A stretch of DNA of 64,000 nucleotides from Nageia nagi (lineage: Eukaryota; Pinophyta). The stretch spans positions 34,534,001-34,598,000 of the forward strand of contig JBITNC010000001.1 of assembly GCA_050084985.1 (NCBI GenBank), written 5' to 3'. Of the stretch, positions 24,830-35,040 are shown in pieces. Position 1 is the first letter of the stretch. The number at the start of each line of letters is the position of its first letter. A model generated the notes under the pieces. That model worked only from the letters and a program-made list of their open reading frames with translations, was not told where the DNA came from and made no database searches. The position numbers were made by a program, and so were the translations under genes.

Positions 24830-25753
24830 AAAAATTGTATGGTATTATTTAACAAAATGCCTCATCGATATGCAAAATAGGCACTAAATAGTTACGTAGA
24901 AAAGTTTTGTGAATTGATTGACATACTACCTTGTATAAATGCAACCTCATGGATTGTAATGATCATAGGAAATGTTGAATAGGGCCTTATGAATAGTTTG
25001 ACTTAGTAAAGTATAGACTCATGGATTACATTAATCTCAGGATATGTTCAAAATGAATACATTGGAGGAACTTGAGAATTGTTTGATAAAAAGCTTCATC
25101 GAGTTCAAACACAATGGATTCATTAAAAGGATCTATGAATTATTTGATAGAATACCTCATCAAATACAATCTCATAGATTGTAATACTAATTAGGTGTGT
25201 TTAGAATGGATATGCTAGAGGCTAGCAAATAATCCCTTGATAAATATAGTCTTATGAGTTGCAATGATTTCAGGGTGTGCATAGAACAGTACGTAGGAGG
25301 GACCTACAAATTTCTTATCAAGAATGCATCATCAAAATGAAGAATACACACACAAACAAATATGTCAGAAGAGCCTTTGATTTGTTTGATAGAGTACATT
25401 ATCATGATTATGTATTATAGGTTACAATGATTGGATATACATAAATGGATAAGTTGGGGGGGTTCTATGATTCTTTTTCTAAAATACCTCATCGAAATGC
25501 TACCTTAGGGGCTCAATACATATGCATAATGAATATAAGGTAAAAATTTATGGATTATTGTATAAAATACTTCTTTTAAATGTAAAATATATGCAACATA
25601 ATCACATTATAAGGGCCTAAGGAGTGTTTAGTAAAATGCCTCATCAAAATGTAATCTAATGGAAAAAATGGATGTAAAAAATGCATAAGACATATACCTA
25701 AGATCCTACAAATTGTTATACAAAAATACCTCATTGATGCACAATTTCATGGG
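24830..25753. repeat. Degenerate tandem array, left part
   Basis: About a dozen degenerate copies of a 60-100-bp unit. Each starts near 'gtttgataaaatgcctcatc', then has a 'caatctcatggattgtaatg'-like part, then 'atgcataaaatggatac' and ends near 'cctatgaatt'. Starts are visible near 24900, 24998, 25081, 25141, 25383, 25473, 25626 and 25714. The array is cut by Copia C and continues at 34621. Confidence 0.8.
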
Positions 25754-25758
25754 TATAA
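25754..25758. repeat. Target site duplication TATAA, left copy (Copia C)
   Basis: TATAA directly before the left LTR equals TATAA at 34616-34620 directly after the right LTR. Confidence 0.95.
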
Positions 25759-26246
25759 TGTTAGAATTTGTAATGAAATATTATGAATATCTAAACTCCT
25801 TGTAAATTTAATTAATCACTTAAAGGATATTTAGATACCTTAAGGGATTAATTGAATTCTTTATTATGTAAGCTTTGACCTTACCATGTGGTTAGTTGGT
25901 AGGTTAAAGTTAGGTAATATATTTATTGTAACCCTAACATTACCCTTGGGTTAAAGGGAGGTTAGGGAGGTGCTCTCATGCTATAAATAGAGGGCCTCTC
26001 CTCTTGTAACTTAACATAGATTTTGAGTAAGATTACTCTACTAGTTTGTGTAAGAGAGAAAGGAATTGTAGTAAGAGGGTGCATAGTTTGAGAATTGAGA
26101 TCTAGTTGTGATGTACTCCCAAGGAGGGAGGAACCACTTATATTGGTGTTATTTTGTGTGAATGGTGTTATTATCTTGTAGATGTTGAATGATTAAGTTT
26201 CCTTTAGTCTTGGACCTTGAGGATTAGTGTAGATCTAATTCCATCA
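25759..26246 (+). repeat. 5' LTR of Copia C
   Basis: 488 bp, TGTTAGAATT to ATTCCATCA, nearly identical to 34127-34615. It holds a TATA box at 25982-25989. Confidence 0.95.
25982..25989 (+). promoter_or_regulatory. TATA box of Copia C LTR promoter
   Basis: TATAAATA about 220 bp into the LTR, followed by a pyrimidine/GC-richer stretch where transcription would begin. The same word occurs in the 3' LTR (34350-34357) and in the LTR of Copia F (57967-57974). Confidence 0.75.
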
Positions 26247-26248
26247 AT

Positions 26249-26260
26249 TGGTATCAGAGC
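26249..26260 (+). promoter_or_regulatory. Primer-binding site of Copia C
   Basis: TGGTATCAGAGC, two bases inside the LTR end. It is an exact complement of the 3' end of plant initiator Met-tRNA as used by most Copia elements. Confidence 0.95.
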
Positions 26261-26719
26261 TTGGTGTGGAAGCTCCTTCAACATTCTTTGAAACTTCTTC
26301 AATTTGGAGGTCTCTATTTATCATTTTCTTACATTGTTGAGGTAAAACATAATAGAAGTTATACATTTTTACCTTCTTGGTTAATTATTGAATAATTGTA
26401 TTTTACTACTAACATATTGTGTGCTATATGTTGACTATTGTTGAGCTAAATATAATTCCTTCAATTTTTGATACTAACCTCTTTTGTGAATAGTTTTTTT
26501 TTTTTTTGGCAAATTGCTTATTTGCTCATTATTTAAGAGGATAGTATACAAAAATTAAGTTGAGGAATTTTTTTTTCTATCTTATGGAGAAGATAATTTT
26601 TTTTAACCTTTTTTTTGTTAATAAAAATGGGTAATTTCTTTTGTGAGAGGGAGAAATTTCAATTTTTATTTTATTTTATTTGCAACTTTATATATATTTA
26701 TATATATAAACTTATTTAA
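26261..26719 (+). other. Copia C leader, first part
   Basis: Resembles the first part of the Copia F leader (about 58260-58560): short words such as the 'ggtaaaac' donor-like site and T-rich runs. No coding sequence. Confidence 0.55.
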
Positions 26720-26866
26720 AATGTGGAGGAACATGAAATGCCTCATTAAAATGCAGTATTATGGACTGCAATGGTCGAATGATATGCATAAGATGGATAC
26801 GTTGAAAGGGTTTGCGAATTGTTTGATAGAATACCTCACTTGGTGTTTGTATCTGCATGTCATCTA
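26720..26866 (+). repeat. Copy of the tandem-array unit inside the Copia C leader
   Basis: From 'aaatgcctcattaaaatgca' through 'atggactgcaatgg', 'tatgcataagatggatac' and 'gcgaattgtttgatagaata' this follows the unit of the array at 24830-25753 and 34621-35040. It directly adjoins the captured dioxygenase sequence and is absent from the corresponding part of Copia F. Confidence 0.78.
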
Positions 26867-28014
26867 GGAAAGTACCAAATAAATAAACCCAAAGAGAGCT
26901 GAGATTGATGCCCTTTCACCATTATGTAGTGTTCTACACTATGAATCCTGCCATTAGTCCTTGCCTACACATTCATACCATAACATCATCATTTTAATCT
27001 GTCTACCAATTGAACTAATCTCAATGGAATGGAAGTTCAATAAAAATTTTTTTCCTGAAATGCATCATCCACAAAGACCAAGATTGTGATAGGAATGATT
27101 TGCACAGCCATCTAAATTCCATCCTTGTTTGGTACTTGCAAGCTACTTGCATCGTCTTCAATTAGAAATGTAAGGCCATCGATATCTGTATGGGGCATGA
27201 GGCCCCATGGTTTCTGATGCCAATTTGAACCCCATAGTGTCATACATATTCATTCGAAAGGTGTTGTAGCAATGAACAAAGATAATGTCGTAGTACTTCC
27301 CCACTCCCCAGTGGCCAAGAATTATTTGAGTTTTTTTCAAGAGCTTCACTAAATTGGTTGTGTAGTCTTTAATGATTTCACTACCGCACCATCAACAATT
27401 AAAAAAAATACAAAAAAAACCAAGAAAAAAGTTGAAAGATAATGTCTACTGACCAGAAGTGTTGGTTTCCATTGGGCCACATAAGATCAAAGAAAGCTTT
27501 TATTTCTTCTGGATTGGGAACTCCAACATGCCAAGGCTTTCATAAAATGGAACCATAGAAAATGCTTCGATGTAACCACCATAAGGGACTGGAGAAATGT
27601 TTTTTTTTGCTTGGTGGGTGTTGGAAGGTTGAACACTTCTCGATAGACCTTATCCACCTTACAAAGAACTTCATCTGAAATTCCATGATTTACTACATGG
27701 AGAAAGACCAGCTCGCATACATCTTCAAGTGCTTTTAAAAATTCATCATCAGGTTCCTTGGCTTCCACAAAGCGATAGAGATCGAGAATAGGAATGGTGT
27801 CAGGTTTTAGGAGTGGCCATGCATTCCTCCCTCTGCATCTTCTCCTTGATGTTTCCCTCCTTATCATAGAATAAAGTTGGAGGTTTCTTTTTTTTTTCTT
27901 CTTTGTGCATTTAATTTTTTTGTTGACTACTTGCATATTCTTAAATGCACATGCAAAGCAACGTTTACTCCTTCTTGGTAAGGGAAGGGTAGCCATCTTT
28001 TTTCCTAAAAGCAT
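26867..28014 (-). pseudogene. Captured 2-oxoglutarate/Fe(II) dioxygenase gene fragment, antisense in Copia C
   Basis: The minus strand encodes a 2OG/Fe(II) dioxygenase. The N-terminal DIOX_N part (27830-27500) reads IPILDLYRFVEAKEPDDEFL and FLHVVNHGISDEV. An intron follows at 27453-27381 (73 bp, GT...AG, T-rich before the AG). The second exon holds HWGVGKYYD, the iron-binding HxD as PHTD (27192-27184), DGLTFLIEDDASSLQV and the distal His in NGRIHSVEHY (about 26930). The 2OG-binding Arg of RxS appears as Gln (SQLS). At least two frameshifts are present, one just before PHTD. The family includes hormone and secondary-metabolite oxidases; the exact member cannot be told. The fragment lies wholly inside the leader, opposite to gag-pol, and is missing from Copia F. 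This is a captured cellular gene. Confidence 0.88.
27381..27453 (-). other. Retained intron in the captured dioxygenase
   Basis: On the minus strand it begins GTCAGT and ends CGGTAG with a T-rich tract upstream of the AG. Coding similarity stops before it and resumes after it. Retention means that the captured template was genomic DNA or an RNA in which this gene was not spliced, for example an antisense read-through transcript. Confidence 0.7.
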
Positions 28015-28969
28015 TTATTGCTTAGGTAAAAGTAGCATTAACTATGCATAGGTCTCCTTTCTTTTTCATTAATACTTGCAAGCTCTCTAGAAGCAAATAT
28101 ATCCTTCTTTGGTAGGCATTTATTTTTTCTTTACTTGCAAGCCATCTCCTTTATACACTATGCATCATTACTCTTAAATGCTATTCCAATTTTTTTTGGA
28201 AAATGTGGCACATGGAGGATATTTTGGAGTATAATTTTTTCTCTAAGTATGGTAATTTACTTAGGCAAAACTTTTTTTTAGTAAAAAATTTGCTAAGGTA
28301 ATCTAAGTATGCTATCTTTGAAGGATAAATATTTAAGTTAAGTATGCTATGCCTACTAATTTTTTTTTGCATACAAGTTTTAGGGATAAAACTTTAAGTT
28401 AAAAAAGGGGGAATTTGTATAGTTTTTTACTTAAAACTTTATCTAGATCTTGCATGCTAAATTTGTAATGCATGCCTCTTAATCTTGTGTAGGAATAAAG
28501 CATGCTTAGTACTTAAAAATTTTTAAGTTAAATAATGCATTTTTAATAAATGATGCATGTTTATTACTTAATTTTTAAGTTATGGATTAATGCTAAGTAG
28601 GACTTAGCCTTTTTTAAATTCATTAAAGTGTTGAATGAATTTATGAACTTGAGCAAGTATGCAAAATGTAAAAATGTCCTTTAGGGTTAGTACAAAACCC
28701 ATTGGACTCTTATATTTCAAGTTCTTATGGATGATGTATTTTTACTTTACTTTATATTTTTGCATAATTGCTTTATACTTGCAAAACACAAAATATTGAA
28801 AGTAACCCCTAAAATGAACACATTCACACGTACTTTTCCACAACATGACTTGTTTGGGGAGCCACGAGGGGAGGATAGGGTAGACTGGAGCCTTTTTAGT
28901 CTAAAGAACCAAGTGGTGGTAAATCCATCTTAATTACCCCTAAGACCTCTATTGGATTAGACATAACTC
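28015..28969 (+). other. Copia C leader, middle part
   Basis: A+T-rich and rich in 'aagtta', 'aaatgcat' and 'cttgcaag' words, resembling the Copia F leader at 59400-60500. No gene seen. Confidence 0.55.
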
Positions 28970-29250
28970 TATTAGGTGGACAGGCATGTGTGTAGTGATA
29001 CCACATGTCCGCACGTCCATTCAGGGATTATCCTGATAACCTAGGAGGAAAACTTGAAAACCTTAAACAAGATAATTAAAATGGTCGGTCCAAGATACAT
29101 CAGATCCTTAGAAAATAGTTGGTACTTCTCCTTGAGAGAGTATATTACTGACCAAGGTGAACTGGTTGAGGATTGGTAGTACTTGGGCTCCACTTTACGG
29201 GCATCCAGGTGAAGGCCTAATTCTATACAAGAAAACAACCCCAACTTTAT
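28970..29250 (+). promoter_or_regulatory. Conserved leader block with hairpins (Copia C)
   Basis: This block matches 60505-60780 of Copia F much better than the surrounding leader. It contains CATGTG...CACATG (about 28986-29009), with flanking GGACA/TGTCC, and GGATTATC-CT-GATAACC (about 29025-29041), both able to fold. Its place shortly before gag suggests a role for the RNA, such as dimerisation, packaging or translation. The function is inferred. Confidence 0.6.
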
Positions 29251-29374
29251 CCTCTACAGATCATGGTTTATAAGTTTGTACATGTGGGACATGTTTACTT
29301 ATCAATATTTTATTTGTATAGATGATAAATTGTAAAAATTTGCATTCTTATTGCATATTTACTTTTGTGTAGCA

Positions 29375-30300
29375 ATGGTTGAAACCTTCATACCCAAGCA
29401 TATACTCGATGGTTCCAACTTTGGCATATGGGAACCTCGTATGAGAGCTGAGTTACAAGCAAGGAAGCTATGGTAGATAGTTAATGAAGACTTGGTCGCT
29501 CCTACAGATGAGAAGGCTCTTGAAATCTACAACTCAAAGAATGAGTTAGCAACTTCAATGATCTATCGTGCAATTTTAGATGACATCCTTCTCATGATCT
29601 CTTCTTCAACATCAGCAAAGGAAGCTTGGGATAGGTTGAAGAAAATTTACCTTGGGTCAAAATTTTCAAGGAGGTTCACTATTTTACAAAAGTTGTTGCA
29701 ATATTTTCAAGGTGAAGATGAAAGTGCTTCTATTTACTTGACCAAAATCATTGACCTCAGGACATAATTGGTTGGCTGTGGGTGCAATTGGATCAATGAT
29801 GAGTTCATGGTCTTCATCATTCTTCAAAGCCTTTCTACAAAGTTTAGTAACTTTGTCATGATTATGGAAACTAGGCTCGATGATGAAGAAGATGTCATCT
29901 CTCTTGATAACCTTTCTAAACTCCTTCTGAAGCATGAGGAAACTTTGAATAAGAAAATGTTGAACTTTTCTCCAAAGGACAATAACATTGCTCTAGGAGC
30001 AACCAAACTCCTTTCAAGAAGAAGTTTAAACATTATAAATTCAAAATAACAAATCCTCATCTACCTTCAAGAAGCATGAGAAAAAGGGCAACAATAATGG
30101 CAACTTCAAGCAAAGGAATGACAAAGCTGGATCAAGCAATCCAACACCTAAGGAAAAGTTTGATGGAAATTATAACTTTTGTGGCATCTTTAGCACAAAG
30201 AGTATGATTGTCATAAAAAGAAATTTGCTGAAAAAGGTAAGGGAAATGTAAATGTAAAAAATTTCAATAATAAAAAGAAGAATAAGCATGCTGCTACTAT
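29375..30300 (+). pseudogene. Copia C gag
   Basis: ATG at 29375 opens a typical Copia gag: MVETFIPKHILDGSNFGIWE at the N-terminus, then SAKEAWDRLKKIYLGSK and the C-terminal DEFMVFIILQSL part. A decayed zinc knuckle near 30170-30220 (FCGIF...HKEYDC) follows. A stop at about 29474 and another at about 29765 look like single changes from CAG and CAA, and frameshifts occur near 30040-30230. Gag would form the virus-like particle. Open pieces are 29492-29767 and 29768-30049. Confidence 0.88.
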
Positions 30301-30313
30301 TGCCTACTACTCA

Positions 30314-31690
30314 GTGACTCAAACTATTTCAAATAATTGGATTGTTGATTCAGGATGCACTAATCACATGTGTTATGAAAAAGATAAGTTTGAAAACTTT
30401 CATAAGTACAAGAAGGATGCAGTTGTGATAGGTGATAATTCAATCCTTGATGTTCAAGGAATAGGGAGTATGAAGATTCATGGAAAGGTTCTTGATAATG
30501 TCTTTTATGTGCCTAAACTAAGGATGAATCTTATCTCTGTAATTCAGATTACAAGGAAAGGATACTCATTTGAGTTTACCTCACACTCCTAGTATGTTAA
30601 GAAAGGACTTGCCACCTTAATGAAAGGATTAGTAAAGGATGACCTTTATATTATGGATCAAGTTCCCTCAAAGATGTGTCTTGCTACAAATGTTTGTTCA
30701 AAGGGTAATCTTTGGCATCAATGATTAGGGCACCTTAACTATAAGAGTATTCAAAATATGAAAAATCAAGAACTTATGGAAGGTTTACCTAATATTTCAC
30801 CCATAATTGGTCTCTATGAAAGGTGCATTCTAGGAAAGATGAATAGGCAAAAGTTTGAAAAATATAAGGCAACTCTGGCTACTCATCCTCTTCAACTTGT
30901 GCATTCAGATTTGATGGGTCCATTTCAGACTAAGTCTCTAGGGGGAGCTTCTTATGTTCTGACCTTCATTGATGAATTCAGTAGGATGACATTTAGTTAT
31001 CTACTTGAGCATAAGGATCAAAATTTTGACAGGTTTAAAGACTTCAAGGCTCTTGTTGAAAATCAAATTGATTTTAAGATCAAGATGCTGAGATCTGATA
31101 ATGGGGGTGAGTATAATAGCAATGAGTTTAATGACTATTGTGTTAAACATGGGATCAAGTAGCAATTCACAATCCCTTACACCCCTCAACAAAATGGAGT
31201 TGCTGAAAGGAAGAATCGAACCATTATGGAAATGGCAAGGTGCATGTTGGGTAACCTTCCTAGTTTCTTATGGGGTGAAGCTATTCACACTGCTATTCAC
31301 ACCCTAAATAGGTGTCCTACTAAAGTAGTTGAAGATAAAACTTTGTATGAAGCATGGACAGGAAAGAAACCTAACATCTCACACTTTAGGGTCTTTGGTT
31401 GTGATGCATTTGCCTTCATTACCTTAGAGAAAAGAAAGAAGTTGGATAAAAGATCAAAAAAATGCATCTTTATGGGGTATGATAATCAGCATAGAGGTTA
31501 CAGGCTCTACTCCTCATCCCATAAAATAGTCTTAGTTTCTAGGGATGTCAAGTTCAATGAACTTCTTGAGGATACGACTTCTCATGCTAAGGTGTCTGAT
31601 TCAGATGATTCTTCACCTACACCTAACTGGTTGGATGATAATGTAGGGAAGTCACCACAAGAGCAAAATTCTCTAGCTCAGAGAATTACA
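30314..31690 (+). pseudogene. Copia C pol, protease and integrase
   Basis: Protease is marked by WIVDSGCTNHM (about 30340), with the catalytic DSG intact, and by LRMNLISV. The pre-integrase zinc segment follows (LWHQ, stop, LGHLN, CILGKM). The integrase core keeps all three acids: HSDLMGP (about 30903), RSDNGGEY (about 31090) and GVAERKNR (about 31200). The C-terminal GKKPNISHFRVFGCDAF block is intact. Stops: TAG at about 30589, TGA at about 30722 and TAG at about 31160. The next open frame starts at 31226 and runs on into RT. Confidence 0.92.
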
Positions 31691-33288
31691 AGGAGTATGA
31701 TCTTGAATAAATATTTATTTGCCAAAATTGATAATATGAATGAGCCATCAACCTTTAAAGAAGCTTCCAAGCAAGAGTGTTGGATGGAAGCTATGAAAGT
31801 TGAGTATGAGGTGCTCATGAAAAATGAAACTTGGGATTTGGTTCCTTATCCCAATGAGAAAAATGTGATTGGAAATAAATGGATATATAAGGTCAAGTAC
31901 AATTCTGATGGAGAAATTGAAAAATACAAAGCAAGGTTAGTGGCCAAAGGATTTGCTCAGAAATATGGTATTGATTATGAGGAAACCTTTTCTCCTATGG
32001 CCAAGATGCCTACTATCAGGATAATCCTTACTCTTTCTGTAGCTCAAGGATGGAAATTTTTTCAACTTGATGTCAAGAGTGCATTTCTCAATGGTGAATT
32101 GGATGTAGAAATCTACATGAATCAACCAGAAGGATTTATTCTAGAAGGTAAAGAGTCTTTTGTGTGCAAGCTAAAGAAGTCTTTGTATGGACTTAAGCAA
32201 GCACCTAGAGCATGGTACAAGAAAATTTTAGGATTCTTTGTAGATATTGGTTTTTCCAAGTGCTTCTCTGACTCAGATCTCTATGTACTCAATCAAGGAA
32301 AAGATGTGGTCTTAATTCTCCTTTATGTGGATGATCTTCTCATAACTGGCAATAATATTGAAATCATCCAAGAGTGCATATCCAAACTGAAGGTAACATT
32401 TGAAATGATTGATCTAGGTCTATTGCATTACTATCTTGGGATGCAAGTATACCAACATAAAGATTGTACTTATCTTAGTCAATCTAAGTATATATCAGAC
32501 ATATTGTAAAAGTTTGGAATGGAGGAGTGTAGATATGCTACAATACCTATTTCTCCTGGAATCATTGTATCTTTGAGCTCAGATTCTCAGTTGGCTGATG
32601 CTATAGCTTATAGGCAATTGATCGATAGTCTTCTGTATTTGACTATCTCTTGACTTGATATTGCCTTTGCAGTGAATTGATGGCACGATTCATGCAAAAA
32701 CCATATGTTGAGCACCTCAATGTTGTTAAGCAAATCTTGAGGTATGTGGTAGGGACAAAGGATCTTACTCTTAAGTATTCCAAAGTACCCTCAATTATTC
32801 TCTCTAGGTTCTCATATTCTGATTATGGGGGAGATAGAGATGACAAAAAATCAACCTCTTCATATGTGTTCAACATTGGTTCAAGTGCTATCTCTTGGGC
32901 TTCCAAGAAGCAACCTATTGTGACTCTTTCTACCATCGAAGCTGAATATCGAGCCATGTCTATTACCACCCAGGAAGCTATTTGGCTGAGGCATATTTTG
33001 AATGAAATTAGGTATGAGCAAAATGGCCCATCTCTTATTTCTTCATATAATCAATCGGCTATCTCTTTGGCTAAGAATCTTGTGTTCCATCAGAGAACCA
33101 AACATGTGGAAATCCAAGCCCATTTTATCAGGGAGAAGGTTCTAGATGACATCATACACTTAGAGTATTATCCATCTACCATAAACTCTGCTAATTTATT
33201 CACCAAGCTCCTTCCTGAAGCTCAGTTCAGCAAGCTTAGGGATTCTCTCGGGTTGGTGAAGTTTCCCTCAAGGGGGAGTGAAGTTTGA
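31691..33288 (+). pseudogene. Copia C pol, reverse transcriptase and RNase H
   Basis: The RT runs from the EASKQECWMEAMKVEYEVLM entry through KARLVAKGFAQKYGIDYEET, LDVKSAFLNGEL, GLKQAPRAWY and the active site LLYVDDLLITG (about 32320). It is open to the TAA at 32507. After one more stop (about 32652) and a frameshift near 32675, RNase H is open from 32677 to the natural-looking end at 33288: DDKKSTSSYVF, TLSTIEAEYRAM, QRTKHVEIQAHFIREKV, NLFTKLLP. All catalytic positions seen are intact, so the enzyme was lost recently. Confidence 0.93.
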
Positions 33289-33368
33289 ACTTTTGTTAGT
33301 GATGACAACTTCACCTCTAAGAGGCTCTTTTTTGTTGTTATATAGTGTTGATTATGATATACCTCCAT

Positions 33369-33578
33369 GGTAAGTTCGCTCTATGTGAGGAAGTTCTTGT
33401 ACATTTTATACCTCCGTGGTAAGTTTGCTCTGCGTGAGAAACTTGTTGTACAATTTTTTAAGCATATAATTGTGGTAAGTTCGCTCTGTGTGAGGAACTT
33501 CTTGTACATTTTATACCTTCATGGTAAGTTTGCTCTGCATGAGAAACTTATTGTATAATTTTTTGAGCATATAATTAT
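33369..33578. repeat. Higher-order tandem repeat, 2 x 105 bp
   Basis: Four related segments each begin 'ggtaagtt', at 33369, 33418, 33474 and 33523 (spacing 49, 56, 49). Odd and even segments pair best, so the structure is two 105-bp units, each of two diverged halves. The period is a multiple of three and one frame stays open across it, but it lies after the pol stop. Confidence 0.85.
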
Positions 33579-34117
33579 TCAAGTATTCATATGAGAAGAT
33601 CCGGTATGTGTCTTTAGGCATTATAAAATCATCTATATGTTATGCTCTATTAATAATCAACACATGTCTATATACAACAGGTGACTATGAGTGATGGCTT
33701 GGCATCTCCGTGATGACTTATAGTGCACCATTGATCAGTTATTTATAAGATGGCATTATTTGATTCTCTTATTAATAAAATGAATATATGATGCATCTAA
33801 CTGATTTTGTTCATGAGTTGCTTGTAGCATGCAGGATCTTCTTCAGAAATGTAGGTTACTCACCTTGTGTAAGCAAGCTCATGGAGACTCACATGTTAGC
33901 TTAAAGTTGATCGACTACTATGTACAGTGAAACCAGTTGTGGTTAATGATTGTATTGTAAACCATTTTGTCAAATGGTAATGTAGTGAGTCTCAAACTAG
34001 TTCTAAAAAAGATTCTCAAATATGTAAATGTTCTCATCTCTACTTGTATCTCTATGGAGGAGAACTCTCTCTTACTCTCTCTCTTCTCTCTTCTATGCTC
34101 TATCCCAATATTGCATT
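33579..34117 (+). other. Copia C 3' untranslated region
   Basis: No coding sequence. It ends with a CT-rich run (about 34070-34095) before the polypurine tract. Confidence 0.6.
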
Positions 34118-34126
34118 AAGGGGGAG
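34118..34126 (+). promoter_or_regulatory. Polypurine tract of Copia C
   Basis: AAGGGGGAG directly before the LTR start TGTTAGAATT. Confidence 0.92.
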
Positions 34127-34615
34127 TGTTAGAATTTGTAATGAAATATTATGAATATCTAAACTCCTTGTAAATTCAATTAATCACTTAAAGGATATTT
34201 AGATACCTTAAGGGATTAATTGAATTCTTTATTATGTAAACTTTGACCTTACCATGTGGTTAGTTGGTAGGTTAAAGTTAGGTAATATATTTATTGTAAC
34301 CCTAACCTTACCCTTGGGTTAAAAGGAGGTTATGGAGGTGCTCTCATGCTATAAATAGAGGGCCTCTCCTATTGTAACTTAACTTAGATTTTGAGTAAGA
34401 TTACTCTACTAGTTTGTGTAGGAGAGAAAGGAATTGTAGTAAGAGGGTGCATACTTTGAGAATTGAGATCTAGTTGTGGATGTACTCTCAAAGAGGGAGG
34501 AACCACTTATATTGGTGTTATCTTGTGTGAATGGTGTTATTATCTTGTAGATGTTGAATGATTAAGTTTCCTTTAGTCTTGGACCTTGAGGATTAGTGTA
34601 GATCTAATTCCTTCA
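34127..34615 (+). repeat. 3' LTR of Copia C
   Basis: 489 bp, nearly identical to 25759-26246, ending ATTCCTTCA. Confidence 0.95.
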
Positions 34616-34620
34616 TATAA
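34616..34620. repeat. Target site duplication TATAA, right copy (Copia C)
   Basis: Identical to 25754-25758. Confidence 0.95.
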
Positions 34621-35040
34621 TGGATGCACAAAACCAAAATATTGTAAGATCCAATGAATCATTGGAAAAAATACTTCATTAAGGCGTAGTTTTATGGGTG
34701 TAATGAATGTAGAACAATACTTTGTAAAAGTTTGTGATTTATTAGAAAAAAATGCTTCACTAAAACACAAATTTATAGGCCTAATTATGCACCAATAGAT
34801 GCATTGGAATTCCTATAAATTAATAGATAAAATAACTTATTAGAAAATAGTCTCATAGGCATAATGAACATAGGATATGCATAGGATGGATACTCTATAA
34901 GGGATTGCAATTGGTTTGAAAAAGGCCTTATCAAAAAGCAATCTTAGAGACCATAATGACCATATAATATGTACAAGACTATATATAAAAAAGATTCTAT
35001 GAATTATTTTACAAGCACCTTTTCAAAATAGTATTTGATC
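34621..35040. repeat. Degenerate tandem array, right part
   Basis: Continues the array of 24830-25753 with about five more copies, starting near 34661, 34740, 34822, 34914 and 35006. Confidence 0.8.

Larger units (their letters stand above)
25759..34615 (+). mobile_element. Copia C, youngest and best preserved element, with captured gene
   Basis: An 8.86-kb Copia element with 488- and 489-bp LTRs, a perfect TATAA target duplication, an exact Met-tRNA primer site and a polypurine tract. By eye the LTRs differ at about 13 positions plus one indel (roughly 97% identity), far less than in Copia-1 or B. The leader is over 3 kb and includes an antisense dioxygenase gene fragment. Gag-pol (29375-33288) has only a handful of stops and shifts, and all catalytic residues that could be placed are intact. 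The element is inserted in a tandem array within Gypsy A. Confidence 0.95.

Noticed and set aside
24830-25753. Regularly spaced repeats resembling a CRISPR array
   Set aside because: Units are strongly degenerate, spacing varies and there are no constant direct repeats. The sequence is plant nuclear DNA.
33367-33558. 63-codon frame after Copia C pol as a small protein gene
   Set aside because: It is made only of the 105-bp tandem repeat, lies after the pol stop and has no start context or homolog I know. Listed as repeat instead.
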